From Holacanthus passer (lineage: Eukaryota; Chordata; Actinopteri; Pomacanthidae), in assembly GCA_025331565.1 (NCBI GenBank), contig JAFREQ010000037.1, forward strand, positions 1,364,001-1,428,000: a stretch of 64,000 nt of DNA, in the 5' to 3' direction. Numbering within the stretch: the first letter of the stretch is position 1; every line of letters begins with the position of its first letter. Position numbers and translations under genes: made by a program. Shown one piece after another: positions 1 through 12,895 of the stretch. The notes under the pieces are model-generated. The model had not been told where the DNA came from and did no database searches. It saw only the letters and a list, made by a program, of their open reading frames with translations.

Positions 1-1305
1 TTACTGTGGTTGAGCAAAATCAATCCCTGCGATTTGTGTGCCCAGCAGACTTCTAACAAGAGCAGCCAACTGGAAAATAGGTCCATCGTCACCCCACAAC
101 ACCTGGCCAGCCCAGACACTGCATGGGTGCTTCCTTTGCAAAGCCACATGAACACGCAAAAACACACACACGCGTGCCTGTGTAAGCCAGCAAGGGCAAC
201 CTTCGGCTTTGTAATCTCAACAGCGGTGATGTGGTAGCTGAAAGACTTGCGACTGTCATACAAAGCACAAAGCGAACCAAAGAAGGTTTCGCACGGCTGT
301 GAGCGCCATGGAGCTGCAGATGAATAAGATGCGAGCTTGAAATTGTAGCCGACCAGCAGTGCAGTTACATCCTGTGGAATTGCACGGAAAAATAGAACAT
401 ATAAGTCACACAGAGCTGCATGTTGAACCTTTGAACATTTTTCCTCGCTGTTTCTTTGAACGGAATTTAGATGTATTACTGCCACCTGGGGAGAAGGAGG
501 GTAATTTAACAACTTAAAGAATTTTTAAACCTCATTTTATATGTCAGTGATGAACAATCTTATTCAAAGCAACAGTGGCGGTCTGGGACAGCTGCAGCAA
601 GAGGGATGCAACTACAGTAGACTGTCTTCCTCCAGCTTTAAAATGATTACTTATGCATCTCACTGTTCACCTGGGGAAAACTGGGATTTCTTGCCAAAAC
701 AAATATCAGTCTGAACTGTGGATAATTAATCATAAACTGGCATATATCCTCCATTTTGTTCTTGGACTTTTTGTTGTACCTGCTGAATGTTGCTTTTTGC
801 CCTGATTTGGGAATGAAGGCCTGCATGGCTGATTAAGCCACTTGTTGAAACACTTGTGTGTTTTTTTTTTTCACAGAATAGATTTGTTCATACAAAATAT
901 GATGCCACACAGCTAAAGTGCAATCTACCAATTAAGCATAAAAAGCAATTAGAAGACACCACTGTAGCTGAAAGGTTCTCCCAGTTCTATTTCCAACAGC
1001 ATTTCAGGGTCAAGCTCACAAGTGCATAAATGCCAGAACTCATGTTTTCCCACAGATGCTTTTCCCAGGAAAGGGAGTTGATTCCTGCTACTGCCTGCCT
1101 CCATTATACTCAACCGGATAAAAAAGACAAAATACCATCATGCAGATCTTTCCCATTTTAAAGCAATGGTAAGATCATGACTGCAACTCTTCTCTCACTT
1201 GTGCCACATTTCTTTCTCTCTAACCTCAAACTGAGAAAATCCATGTGATCAGCTGACCGCATGCTTCCTTGTGCGTGTCTGACCTACATATGCCTACATA
1301 TGCAC

Positions 1306-1329
1306 AAAAAAAAAAAAAAAAAAAAAAAA
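1306..1329. repeat. Poly(A) run, 24 nt
   Basis: Homopolymer A. It creates poly-lysine and poly-phenylalanine chance ORFs on both strands. Confidence 0.95.
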
Positions 1330-1649
1330 CAGTGCTGTCCTGCCGCCACGCAGGCTGGCTTCTGTCCATCCAAATCAAATTGTTTGTGCCAACGAGGACC
1401 TGCCGTCCAAACAACATGTCAGACTGCCTTAATGGCTCTTTGAAATGGAAACAAATGCCATTGATCAACACCACCATCCACTTTCAAAGCCAGTCTAAGA
1501 GGCTGCCTTAGTCAAACAGCATATTAAATGACTGGCTACACCACAGGATGATCTTTTCTGCATCTGAATGAGCGCTTGTGTGTGATTTTTCCCAGCTGGT
1601 TGGCTACTGATGTCTTTCCTCTTTTATTCAATCAGAATATCTTGTGTTA

Positions 1650-1680
1650 TGATGATAATGATGATGATAATGATGATTAT
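1650..1680. repeat. (GAT/AAT)n trinucleotide repeat
   Basis: Imperfect GAT/AAT units for about 31 bp. Confidence 0.85.
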
Positions 1681-2568
1681 TATTGGTATGATTTTATACT
1701 ATATTTGCAGGAAGTTAGTTGGTTTCAGGTGTTAAGTGTCAGGTACAATCATGAGGCTTTCGGCTGATCCCTCGTTCTGCCGGTTTGCCTCTCTCTTTAT
1801 CCACGGGCAGGGTGCACAGGCAGCATCCATTTGTCCGTCCGACTGCAGCCGAGGGACGGCAATATCTGGCTCACAATATAATGCATCGCCGGTCCCATCA
1901 GAGCCCACAATGCAGAACGCTAACTGTAACCCAAGCACCTGCCTCCCAGGATGGAGGGCTGAGATAGAGGAGCAAGGGGAGAGAAAGAAACTCTTATATA
2001 TCGTGAATCATGTGTTTGTCATCCCTGAGTGCAGCGCGAGGTGACTTTAGCTTCAAATTGTTAAATCGAGATGGATAAATGCAAGAATTTATAAAGAAAA
2101 AGCAGAATCCTGCCTCTTTCAAGCACATCAAAGAACACATTTCTCCAGAGCAGCGGGGAGGGGGGGTTGATATCACAAGGCAAACTCAGCTCTCGAGTTC
2201 CCTTTCTCCCCTAACATTACAGATTTAATGAAGTCAAATTACAGTGGGGGTTTCCGAGGGAAAACTGCGACTGAAACATCATTTATTATGGAAGTAACAG
2301 GAGCCAGTGATTGAGGAATATGTTCATCACTAATGGCAGTTTTTCTAAGAAATCTCTAAATATCGAATTATAAGAATTGATGATGTACTGAATACTAATT
2401 ACTCTTCCTTCACTTCCTCTTCAACTAGTTCTGTGGAAATCCAACATTTGTAGAGTCGAGAAAACTCCCCATACGTATGATTAGTTTCAATTTTATTTTA
2501 TTTGGAAATAAGTAGTAGGTCATGTTTAAGGTATGAAAATGGCTCTCTGCCTCTAGATGGATTTCCAG

Positions 2569-2680
2569 CAGTGTTGGGGAACTAGCTACTCATTGGAAGA
2601 AGTTAAGCTACAATAACACTACACTTCTTTTGAAAGTATAGCTACCCTACAAGCGACTCAGATCACATCCAGGATTTGAC
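2569..2680. mobile_element. Possible hAT-type MITE end
   Basis: Starts CAGTGTTGGGGAACTAGCTA and continues with repeated AGCTAC/TAGCTAC motifs and TACACTTCTTTTGAAAGTA. CAGTGTTGGGGA is a common hAT terminus in fish genomes. A matching far end and an 8-bp duplication were not found, so it is probably a fragment. Confidence 0.45.
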
Positions 2681-2934
2681 ATTTGGTACATGAGAGATAT
2701 TCACATCCCTCTTTATATGATCATAACAGTGTGTCGCTTTCTAATCATCTGGCAGCAGGCGTGTCTTGATTCCTCAACATCTCACCCGCTTATTTCAGTG
2801 AACAGTCACAGTGTGGTGTCTGACCTATTAGAGACCTGGATAAGGTGTTTACATCCCACAGTGTCTTGGTTTCTACAGGACTACTGCAGCCAGCGTATCC
2901 AGGTTTCTTAAAAACAGGGATAATTCCACATGCA

Positions 2935-3198
2935 CCAGAAGAGACAAACAGGTGTTTTTGGATCAGTCCACAACTTTCACAGTCTTTTGTTGCTCCTGTC
3001 TTAACTTGTTTGAAACATGCTGCTGCCATCAAATTCAGAATAAGCAGATATTTACAAAAATCAATGAAGCCGATGAGGTCAGACATTAATATATTATCTT
3101 TGTGCTGTTTTTAGACACAAAAAGCTTCAGCAAATTATCACATTCTGTTTTATTTATGATTTCTACAGTATCTCAACTTTTTTGGTGTTGGGGTTGTA
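2935..3198 (+). mobile_element. Tc1-like DNA transposon remnant (3' part)
   Basis: Sequence runs AACAGGTGTTTTTGGATCAG, CAACTTTCACAGTCTTTTGT, TTAACTTGTTTGAAACATGC, ATCAAATTCAGAATAAGCAG, ATTATCACATTCTGTTTTAT and a terminal TGTTGGGGTTGTA. This is the 3' end of a Tc1/mariner family widespread in fish. The copy at 51200-51669 carries the same segment in the opposite orientation. The transposase region is absent, so the copy is dead. The left limit is approximate. Confidence 0.68.
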
Positions 3199-3640
3199 AG
3201 CCAGGAGTGTGCCGGTGCAGAATCTGCGCAGATGGTGGAGCAACATTTCAATCATTTCTGAGCTTTTTAATCTTCAAAAGAAAAACGGAATTGCGATGAA
3301 GTGTTTGGTTGCAATACCTCACTTCTTGGCAGACAGTAAATCAGCAGCCTTGCTATACACCATAGTGCTGCTACTCCTCAACATTGATTTCTGGTCAAAG
3401 TCATACATACCGAATGATTTTGTTTAAAATTAAATTCTCAATTTATTAAACAGATTCCAGGTCATGACAAAGGAATAATCTTGTTCAAAAAAATGACCAC
3501 AGCGCACCTATGCAAATTCAAGCCAACCATCAAGATATATGTTCTGACATCTCCAGGGAGCATGTGTAGCCTAATTTGCAACACGGTGAGGTGACACATG
3601 GATGTGAGTGGGGAGGGAGAGCCGTTGTGGCCCGTGGCAC

Positions 3641-3825
3641 AGCTCCCTCCCTCTCTCTCAGCCTCTCCCTCCGCTTCTGTCTCTCGCGATCTCTCTCAAG
3701 CTCGTTCCCTGTCCTCCCTTCCCCTTTAACTTTTCTCTTCCCTTCTCCCTGCTACTGTCGCCTCGACTCCCCCCCCCCCCCCACCCCCCCTCTGTTTCCC
3801 ATCCTGCCTCTTTTTTATGAGTGAG
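3641..3825 (+). repeat. Polypyrimidine tract with C-runs
   Basis: About 185 bp of nearly pure C/T on the plus strand, including a 14-nt C-run (3769-3782) and a second C-run (3784-3790). Capable of triplex or i-motif structure in principle. Confidence 0.85.
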
Positions 3826-5457
3826 GCAGGAGATGCTGTGAGGTGGTGCTCTTGATGCACTGTGCTCGAGACAACGATGAACTTGCGTGGGAATGAAAAG
3901 TGAACAAGCATCTCTACTTATAACACTACAGCACTCTGCCATATGCTTCAGTTTCCTATCAACATTCATTAATGCAGGTGACTGACATTTTCCACTGATG
4001 CAATTAATTTGAATTCACTCAAACAGCAACCTTGAAAAACAGTTTTAAAAAAATGAAAATAAATGATGTCACTTGTAATATGTTGCTTTTGGCTCCGACC
4101 CAATATTAGTAATTACATTAAAAAAAAAATCCTTGAAACAGAAGACAAACATTAAAAACATGATTGCTGAGGTTGATTGCCTAAAAATGTCTTTGACTTC
4201 CTCTCAGCTCTTTGATGGAATTTACCACATTTGATACACTTTCAATCTAAGCTTTTTTCTCTTTTTTAAACATGGCCTGAAAGCACCGACTTGAAATGAA
4301 AACAAAGCTGTCTTCTGAACAACCTACATAGCATCTCCCACCTCTTCTACAGTTTTTATCTCGTTCCAAATATGGCTTGGAGAGGGCAGCATTCATCACT
4401 TGCCAGTGGCACGTCCTAATGAAGTCGTCGTTTGTCTGCCTAATGGCACCTGGGCTCCATCTGTCATTGGCAAGCCAATGCAGAGACATGCGGCATTCAC
4501 CTTGCCAGCTTTCGTTCGCCGACAGAGAGGGGGAACACGTCCGACCTCACCCCGTGTGTGTGTCTCTTTTTGCATGCTGCGAAATTCCTGTAGCAACACT
4601 ATGGTGCAACATGGCCCCTTGCACTCGGCCAGCTGAGTGTTTCTGGCCAAGAGAAAGCGTGCCGCTGCCTCCGTGCCACAGCTCCCCAATGTGGCTCGGA
4701 CAGGGACTGTGACATATGTCTGTGCTGTCAGGAATGTGGGGTGGGTGTGCGTCTTTGCAGCTCGACAGCTGGAGCTGGGCTCAGCAGCCTCTCTTAGGGG
4801 AGCACTTCATGGCTCTTGCGTCTACTACACTGCCATGGCCCGAAGGCTGGTTTGACAACAGTTAACCTTGGATTTATCTAGCCCACTGCCTGACTTACGA
4901 GCACAGAAACACATGTGTATACACACACACAAACAGGCACGTACAGTGCATGTACACACTGAAATGGCACACTTCAAAGTCCCACTGTACAGTATTCACA
5001 CTCTTGTAGAGAAACATGCACACAAACACAATTCAAAAGAATGCATTGACACACACTCAATGTGTTACACACAGATGAGTCATGCATACATGCAGCACAA
5101 ACACATGTACACACAAACACCTACATGCACATATGGGATCTTCAAAGTGCAATGAAGGCTGCCAATCATCACTTCAGTATTTACCAACTGAGTCATCCAA
5201 AAAAACCTCATCCTACTTAAGTATTTTTAGTCTAAAAATCCTCTTTCCCATTCATTCTCCCAGTTTGCCATCACTTAGCCAGGCTTGTTCGCGTGCCTTC
5301 ACGCCAGGAGGTGGAGGGGGTAATCCATTACATTACTTTATGATGCTACATCTGTTTAGCCATCCCTGCAAATTAAACCACCTCCAAGCAGGCTCATCGC
5401 TCAGTACACTCAATTAAAATGATTCTGCCTTGTGCACAGATATGCTTCCAAGACCGC

Positions 5458-5478
5458 TTTTTTTTTTTTTTTTTTTTT
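5458..5478. repeat. Poly(T) run, 21 nt
   Basis: Homopolymer T within intron. Confidence 0.95.
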
Positions 5479-7675
5479 GCTTTTAGTCTGCTGCTGGGGT
5501 GCAGCGAAGAAGGACTGAGATGAAGTAAAACAGATAAGCGTGGAGAAGGGGCGTTTGTCACGTTAGTAAGTAAATTACCGCTCTGTGCATGTGCAAAAGC
5601 CCAGAGAGCGGAGCATATGTATGCACTGATGTATGTTTGCAGGTGTGTGTGCTCCTGTTTATGATCGCCTTGGAATCGTCTACATTAAAGAATTGGTCTA
5701 CAGCCACCATGCTGGCACTGTGGAAAGCCGGATGCATCACTATGCATGGGGCTGTATGCAAATGATTCCAGCAAAAGTCAGTTAATGGTATTTTGTTTTC
5801 CTGCAGAAATGTTGCCATAAAAGTGAAATCAAGCAAAAATTCAGACGAGTTATTTTACAGTATGCATCTCGGAGCAACCTATTCTTGATATTTTGACTGT
5901 ACTTGCTTAATTAGCTCAGTAAATCTGAACTGGTTTAATTAGTTCCACAAATCTTTCAGCAGATCAAGCCTTAGTTATAGCCAGTGGATATTTCACTGGG
6001 TCCCACTGTGGCGCAAAGATTTGTAGAGAAGAAAGAAAAAAAAAAAAGCATAGGGAGATGTTTTTAAGGAAGAGGCTTGTGTGTTTGGTTCTAACATTCA
6101 GGAACTCCACAGGCTACATCTCTGCCTCTCTGTCTCGCTTTCTCTTTCTCTCTTCCCCAGACCTCTACCTTATTGAGGCTGACAATGGACAAGAGCGGCA
6201 TGGTGAAAAGTAATTATGAGGAAAAACTGCATAGCTGCCCACGCAATCATCTGTGTCAGAGGCCACACAACGAAACACAGGGCTTGCTTAAATGAGCCTG
6301 ACAAGCCCAGAGAATATTAATTTTCTCTCCCCTGATTTTATCTCCTTGCACATGTATTATTAAACCCTTTCTCATCAAGGCCACAATATGGAAATGATGA
6401 ATGGTCGTCCAGATTGGCAATGTGCTTCCTAGAGGTGTGTGTGATAGAGAAAGGAGGGGGATAGAGGTCAGACACACACATACAAACACAGCAAGAGCAC
6501 AGAGTCACACACACACACACATACATAGACGCGCCTCCCGGGTAGCTAACCCTGCAGGAGATGGCCTGAGTGCTCTGATTGGGGTGCTGACCAAAATGAG
6601 ATGGCAGACGCCCCTCTGCCCTAACAGTGAATGGCGGGGGACACAGCCTGTAATAACCGCCACTTACGTGCCCTCGCACAAACACACAAACTTACACAGA
6701 ATTGGCTGCACGCACCAAAGTCCAGAGAAGTCGCAAGTTAGAATTACAGGTTTGCCCTCCTGATTGCAGACCCCTGGGAGTGTGAAGGCTCTGCAGGCTC
6801 CATGCAGGTACACACAGCCTCATTACACACTGTTCAGGCGCAATCAGTACAACTCTGGGTTTGATAAGGATCATAGCGAGTGTACTGTTTCAACAGAGGG
6901 AAATATATACTTTGAAAAAGGCACTCACCTTGTTTCCTAGCCCTGGAATAGAATCTCCCACATCAACCTGAGCATGTTCAGTTTCACATTGACGCACATG
7001 CTTTACTGTATGTTGTGCAAAATGCCATGCAAGTTTGGCATGTTGCAACACATTAGCTGGCATTGTCTCTCAAGGTGCTGAATCCAAATAGTTAAGAGAG
7101 TAAGCGTGCATAAAATCTACATTGCGTGGCTTATTTTTCAGAAGCGGGAGGTTGTTTACACGCAAGAGGAGTTATCAATCTTAGAGTCATTCCCAGGAAG
7201 GATGGTGTGCCACTCAGTGCACAGCAGATGAGAGCGATATAATCTGGATGTACATTTTTCACAACATAAATTATTATTTTGAAAATATTACAGCACACAG
7301 CGTCGTAGTTTACAGTAAGCCATTCAGGAACAAATGCATTGTGACTAATAGGATGGTACACTGTGTTAATGTCAGGACAATCCATTTAAATTACAGAAAG
7401 CAAACCGCAGCTATATGGTGTGAGATGATAACGTATTCCGCCAGTAGCATTATGCAGGGAAGTAGAGATGGCAAATAATGTGTCTCCATGCTTTGAATCT
7501 GTCAAATCTCCATGTACTAAACATATCATTTCCCTCCTTATGGCCCCACTCCGACTTGCATCCCTGTGAGATTATCCATCTCAGCTGTCAATCTTCACCA
7601 CTGGAGTTTACATGAGCATGTAGCATTTCTGGAATGTTGTTCATGTACATGCACAAGTATCCCGCCCCACACACT

Positions 7676-7697
7676 CACACACACACACACACACACA
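7676..7697. repeat. (CA)n microsatellite
   Basis: Perfect CA units, about 22 bp. Confidence 0.9.
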
Positions 7698-7994
7698 AAT
7701 GAAGCAGATATGGTTTCACCAGAAAACTACGTGATGATGAGAGGCTTCCAGAGACGCAGCAGACTTGAGAGGAAAAAAAAAAAAAGAGAATCATTTCTTT
7801 CATCTGATATCACAACAGATCCCAGTGAGGGGGGATGTGCTGTAGTAGATGTGGGATGGCTGAAAAGATATGGAAGGAACATGGTGTAGCTGAAATTAAT
7901 CGCAAGGCTGCCGTTTGAAAAGCTTCATTGAGTTCCCCTCTACTGAATCCTTATTGACATCTCAAAAGTAACTTCAGAGTTCCGATTGAAAATG

Positions 7995-8014
7995 AAAAAA
8001 AAAAAAAAAAAAAA
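7995..8014. repeat. Poly(A) run, 20 nt
   Basis: Homopolymer A within intron. Confidence 0.95.
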
Positions 8015-8169
8015 TCAGGGCCTAGTTTAACATCGGTGACTTATTATCTCTGTTTGAAAGTGAGATATACAGTGGAAATAATTGAAACACATTTACCCTC
8101 TAAAAAATGTCTCAACCTTTAACTCAGTCCTGACCATTTATTGTCTAACAAGACCGACAGGTTACAATG

Positions 8170-8770
8170 CTCGTGACTCTGTGTGGTCACACTTGGGCGA
8201 AGCGTTACTTTGAGCTGAATGCTAACATCATGCTGGTGTTTACAAGGTAATTTCTGCCACATTCACTTTCTTGTTCAAATACAGCTGAGGCTGTGTGGTT
8301 AGTTAGCGTCGTTAGTTTTGGACAATTTTGACATGATGGTGACATTATTAAAATTCATTATGTGGGGAACATAAATGAAATTGGAAATCTATATTGCTGT
8401 TATCTAGATATTTCACTAAGAACCAAGAATGTCTACTGACAGTAGTGCTAGATGAAAACTCACAGGAGGATCATGAAAATCACTGAGGTTCATCATCTGG
8501 GGATGATGAATATCTGTATCCATTTTTGAAATTTTGATTTTGAAGATTTTGCTGTTTTGCTGCCTTTATTTGACAGTCAGTGTAGAGAGGGAATGAGGAG
8601 GTATGACATGCAGCGAAGGTCCCTGGCAGGGAATTGAACCGCAGACCTTGCAGTTGTGGCATGTGCCTTAACCATTAGTCCACCAGGGCGGCCACCTGTA
8701 GTAGATTTCATGACGATCCTTCCAATATTTGTTGGGATATTGTATGGCTGTTTCAGTGTAATGGGCTAGA
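8170..8770 (+). repeat. Teleost interspersed repeat, interrupted by a SINE
   Basis: Contains CTGAGGCTG, GTTAGTTTTGGACAATTTTG, GAAAACTCACAGGAGGATCA, TTCATCATCTGGGGATGATG and GAATATCTGTA. After the SINE it resumes with TTTCATGACGATCC, TCCAATATTTGTTGGGATAT and TTTCAG. This order matches a very abundant fish repeat I know from many genomes (…GGGGAACATGAATATCTGTA…TTGTTGAGATATTTCAG). A second copy lies at 39280-39880. Outer boundaries are approximate. Confidence 0.65.
8519..8693 (-). mobile_element. tRNA-derived SINE inserted into an older repeat
   Basis: Read on the minus strand. The head resembles a tRNA gene with an A-box-like region (TGGACTAATGGTTAAGG, 8667-8683) and a B box (GGTTCAATTCC, 8630-8640). 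It is followed by CGCTGCATGTCAT, a CTCTCTAC segment and the tail CAAATAAAGGC, a layout I recognise from an abundant teleost SINE. ATCTGTA at 8512-8518 and ACCTGTA at 8694-8700 look like the target duplication, with one mismatch. The tRNA fold is not intact, so this is not a functional tRNA gene. Confidence 0.8.
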
Positions 8771-9761
8771 ATAATAAAAATTGTATATTACACTGAAAAA
8801 ATGCATCTAATATACGTATTATAGCAGAAATAAAAACTATTCCAACTACAGCTAACTATCTCTGATTCATACCATGGAAACATTTTACAAGAGCACAAAT
8901 GCAATGTGAAGGCTTTTAATTGTGCATACACTCCATGTAGGTAAACAATTAATTCTGCATAGCTGGTGTGTTCCAGACTCGATAATTGGCTTACCAGATG
9001 CTAATGTTGAAGTATAACTGCATATGCACATTGTATTTATTCACTACCAATTGAGTAAGGGAAATTGCCTGTGTTCACGCAAAACAGCCCACTTTATGTG
9101 ACATATCAGTTGCTATCACAGAACAATCTCTTCCACAGCATTATCTATCCCCTGGCTTCTTCACAGTCAATAAACCCCTGGATGAGGCTCAGCATTCACA
9201 AGCAACTTTCTATCTTTTTACATCATCTTTTCAGTTCAGCGAGTTACAAGTAAAGCTCATTATTGTTTAAACATGTTTTCAACGAACCCAAATGGGAGTG
9301 GTTCCATTGTTTCAATGCCTGTGCAGATTGAGAAACTGAGGAAATAGATAAGTTAACTTTTGTTCCACTCGCCATTTTACCTGCAGGAAAAAACATCATA
9401 AAAATTCCCATTTAGCCTTATTACCAAGAAACAACAGTTGAACTTTGACATCTCAGTAGTGTTGGTGGATCCATTTATATCTCCATGAAATCCCCATAAG
9501 GAGTTGCACCTTTTTACATTTTTTTCATTTATAATAAAGCATATCAGTATGTATTTCTAGGTAAAGAGGCCAGGAGTATTCGCTAATATAAATTAGACTA
9601 TCCTGAAGCAATAGGATGGACTTAACCTTTGGGAGCTGAAATTTAGCAGTAATTCACAGCAGCCCCCTCAACCATTTAATCCTCATACAGAGAGATTTAC
9701 ATACCCCACTTGGATATTTGTGCAGACACACATCATGCCCGTCTCTCTAGTGTGGAAGTGT

Positions 9762-9786
9762 GCACACACGCACACACACACACACA
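9762..9786. repeat. (CA)n microsatellite
   Basis: CA units with one CG interruption. Confidence 0.88.
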
Positions 9787-10719
9787 AACATACAGCCGCC
9801 ACGTGCTGGGCTAACGTGTCCTGGGGATACAGAACATCCGAAGGAGAGCAACACTGCTGAGCCCAAACAAAATCAGCCAGCCCATTAAATGAGGCGTGAC
9901 TCAGGAATCGTGCGTAATTTCTCTTGATGGTGTCTCAACGTGTTTTAAAGTCATTTATATAACGACGCCGATGATTCACAGAGGAGGCGAGCAGAAATGG
10001 AGCAGAAAAAGAGCATATTGACTCTGTTGAGCGTCCCACGAATTATGTCCCCAAATGTACAGTGGGGCAGTTAGCAGAAGGTCGGCGTCGTGATGTAAGC
10101 TCTGGAGGTCAGCACTGTGACACTGTGGCACCAACAAAGTGAAAGAATACAAGTGTTTCGCTTCTATTCAATTAGCTTTTCATCAGCAGCACACAGCTGT
10201 AAAAATGTAATTAGAATATTCATTCCAATGCTCCCAACCCTATCTGCCAACACTTAAACTGTATATTACAGCCTTAAGCCTTCCAAAAACACCTTCTGCA
10301 AAATGTAGAAATAATGAACCAAAAATGAAGGCGCCACATAATTCTGGCACATTTACGCACATGCATTTGGGTGCTTTTATAGGCAAAGTGAGAAACAATG
10401 TCTCAGTCCAACTCATGTGACACCTTGAGGTGACAGTGGGAGGACAAATGTGTCTCTGGTGTCTGCCCCCTGTGAAGTGAAAATGAATAAAGAAAGTCAA
10501 CAGTAAAAAAAAAATGAGAAAGGGTGGGAAAAGTAGAGAGGTGGGAAGAGAAAGTTCTCACAACAAAAGACCGAAGTCGCTATCACAGAGGGAACTTTCT
10601 GCTACTTCTCGAGGAGTCTCCAAGCACGTGCTTCCGAGAAGGTGGCTCAAACCATAGGATCACTGAGATGGAGATTAAGGAATCGCTGGAATACTCCAAC
10701 AGCACAAGGATGTCCTCTC

Positions 10720-10920
10720 TGATTAGAGAGGCTTATAAGGCAGCACTGCACCTGGAGATACCAAATCATCACTTTTTATGCTATTCACTGGGTGATTTCA
10801 TTCAAAGCGACTTACAGTACCGTGCAGGGATACAATTTTATCACTGGTTGCCTCAGTGGGAATCAGACTCCCAACCATCAAAACGTTGGCTCCAGTCTTT
10901 GCATGGCACTATCCAGAAAT
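10720..10920. repeat. Probable interspersed repeat remnant
   Basis: Contains TTTCATTCAAAGCGACTTAC, AGTACCGTGCAGGG, GTGGGAATCAGACTCCCAAC and CATCAAAACGTTGG, resembling fish repeats with a CAAAGCGACTTACAGT segment followed by a degenerate GAATCGAACCC-like tRNA box. Resemblance only; no boundaries. Confidence 0.4.
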
Positions 10921-12825
10921 CGGACATACAGTATATAACTGTGGATTTTTAGTCAGCCACTTATTGCTGAATTATGCAAAAGTACTGAAAACTTGCCAGA
11001 TGAAATGAAGGGGAGATAGAGGGGAAATTAGGAATCCATTAGTTTACAAGGTAGAAGCCAAAATACCTGAGCCACAGAGGTTATTTTTACATGATTGCAA
11101 GGGTGTGTAATTGCAGTGCCAATCTTCGGGATTTAGCAGAAATTTAGAACCAAATCTTACCACTTTTAAACTTTAAATTTTACATAACTGTGATAAAGAA
11201 GTGTGAATGAGAAATCTGTGGGTGTCTCTGTAAAGAGCCAACTATCCCCATACATAATGGAAAAGATCTATTCTGCCACATAAATCTGTCTGCAGAGTTG
11301 AAATAGTGCTCAGGCCAGTAAACCTTAAAACATAAAAATTAGACAACTATCAGAGACACTGCAGCTATAAAAATTATTTAGAATGGGCAGTCACTTAAAC
11401 TTTGCACTGGACTTATAATTTAACATTTTTTCTATGACCACAATTAAGACATGTGCAAAACCATGATTAAAGTCACTTATCCGACCCATTAATGTTCGAT
11501 ATTTGATGCATTTTTAGGTTACTCACACAGCAACGATGACGCCATTTTACCATGACCAGCCATTATGTCTGATCTCTGCACCTCCCTCTGACCTCTTGCA
11601 CATTACCTTGATTATACCACCAGCTCTGCTTTTTGATTTCTTACTTTTCTTGTTTCTTAAGGAGTGCAGTCATAGCTAATGGTTGCCATCACACTCCAGT
11701 CTCCTTGGAGCTTGAGACGTACTAGTCAATTCAACTCTGACAAACAACATTACCCAGGACATGCATCACGTTACTAATAGCAGGGAGTCAACAATACCCA
11801 TGATAAAACATTGATCTTTTGTCATGAATATAAAATCAAAGTTGCGTATGCACACAAACCAGACAAGTTTGTGCATCCACGCACACGCCGAATGAACTCA
11901 TGTTAACTTTCAGTTTCATTAACTATTCTGAAAAAAAAACAAAACTATACCTGCAAAGCTAACTTCAGTTGCATGTGATAATTGGATACTGTACTGTGGC
12001 TGCTATGATAAACTGTGATTTACCAGATATAAAAATCTTTTTTTCAGACACGCTGGAGGGTTTGTATCTTTGCAAATGAAGGAAGAAAAACAAAGTCTCT
12101 GGGAAAACCTAATCACTTTTATTTTGCATCTCTGAAGAATTAGAATAAGTTAAACAGAGCAACAGCGACGCAAAGGCGCCAGAAAGTGATGCCTAGCTGG
12201 AGATATGATTATGGATGGTTTTCACCTAAAGGTCCTTAAATAATTATCTTGTTGTAGGTTTAAAGGCTTGTGTTTTAAGTAGCACATTCAATCACTCCAG
12301 TCTACAGCTGTTCATACGGAATCAGTCATTAAAACATTGTGGGATCTGTATATGTGAAAAAAACATATTGCCATACTGGATCTGTTATTCACAGGCTTGT
12401 TTGTGTCTGAAGTAGTGTCTGCCTTGGTAAAGGATCATAATGACTTTTAAGATTATGAGGATATGTTATCATATGTTTTGTTAGGATAATATGTAGCTAA
12501 TAATTTTCTAAATATATACATCAGTTTTTGATCTTACAGGGGTCATCTTCATCTTGGATCTATAGGCCTCCGAGCCATTAAGTGCTAACAAAACTGAGTC
12601 TTCCAAGTGTCTGCCAGTCTCTGTAATCCCTAAAAAGATAGACCAAAAGAAAGAGACATGTTTTCAATTTTGCTGTGACAGAAGTCTTCCCTTCCATCCT
12701 CTTCTTCATTTCCCATCTCCTGTGCCCTTTACTGCTTTTTCCCTTTCACTGGAACAAATCATTAGTAACACACACTGCTGTTTTTCTCTGGGTGAGCCAG
12801 GCTAATTTTGACACACTCATTATGC

Positions 12826-12895
12826 CCTCTCTCTCTCTCTCTGTCCCTTTCCTCTCCCTCGCACAGACTTTCTCTCTCTTTAAGCCCTGACCTCC
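12826..12895. repeat. CT-rich low-complexity tract
   Basis: (CT)n followed by TCTCTC/CCCTC stretches, interrupted once by GCACAGA. Confidence 0.8.

Noticed and set aside
4900..5160. Array of ACACA-containing spaced units resembling a CRISPR-like array
   Set aside because: Units are irregular CA-rich low complexity without constant repeat length or unique spacers.
8519..8693. tRNA gene on the minus strand
   Set aside because: A and B boxes are present but the body and tail are those of a SINE, and the cloverleaf is broken.
10524..10952. 142-codon plus-strand open frame
   Set aside because: Starts at GTG and its second half runs into repeat-like sequence (TTCAAAGCGACTTACAG). No domain recognised and no splice signals supporting it.
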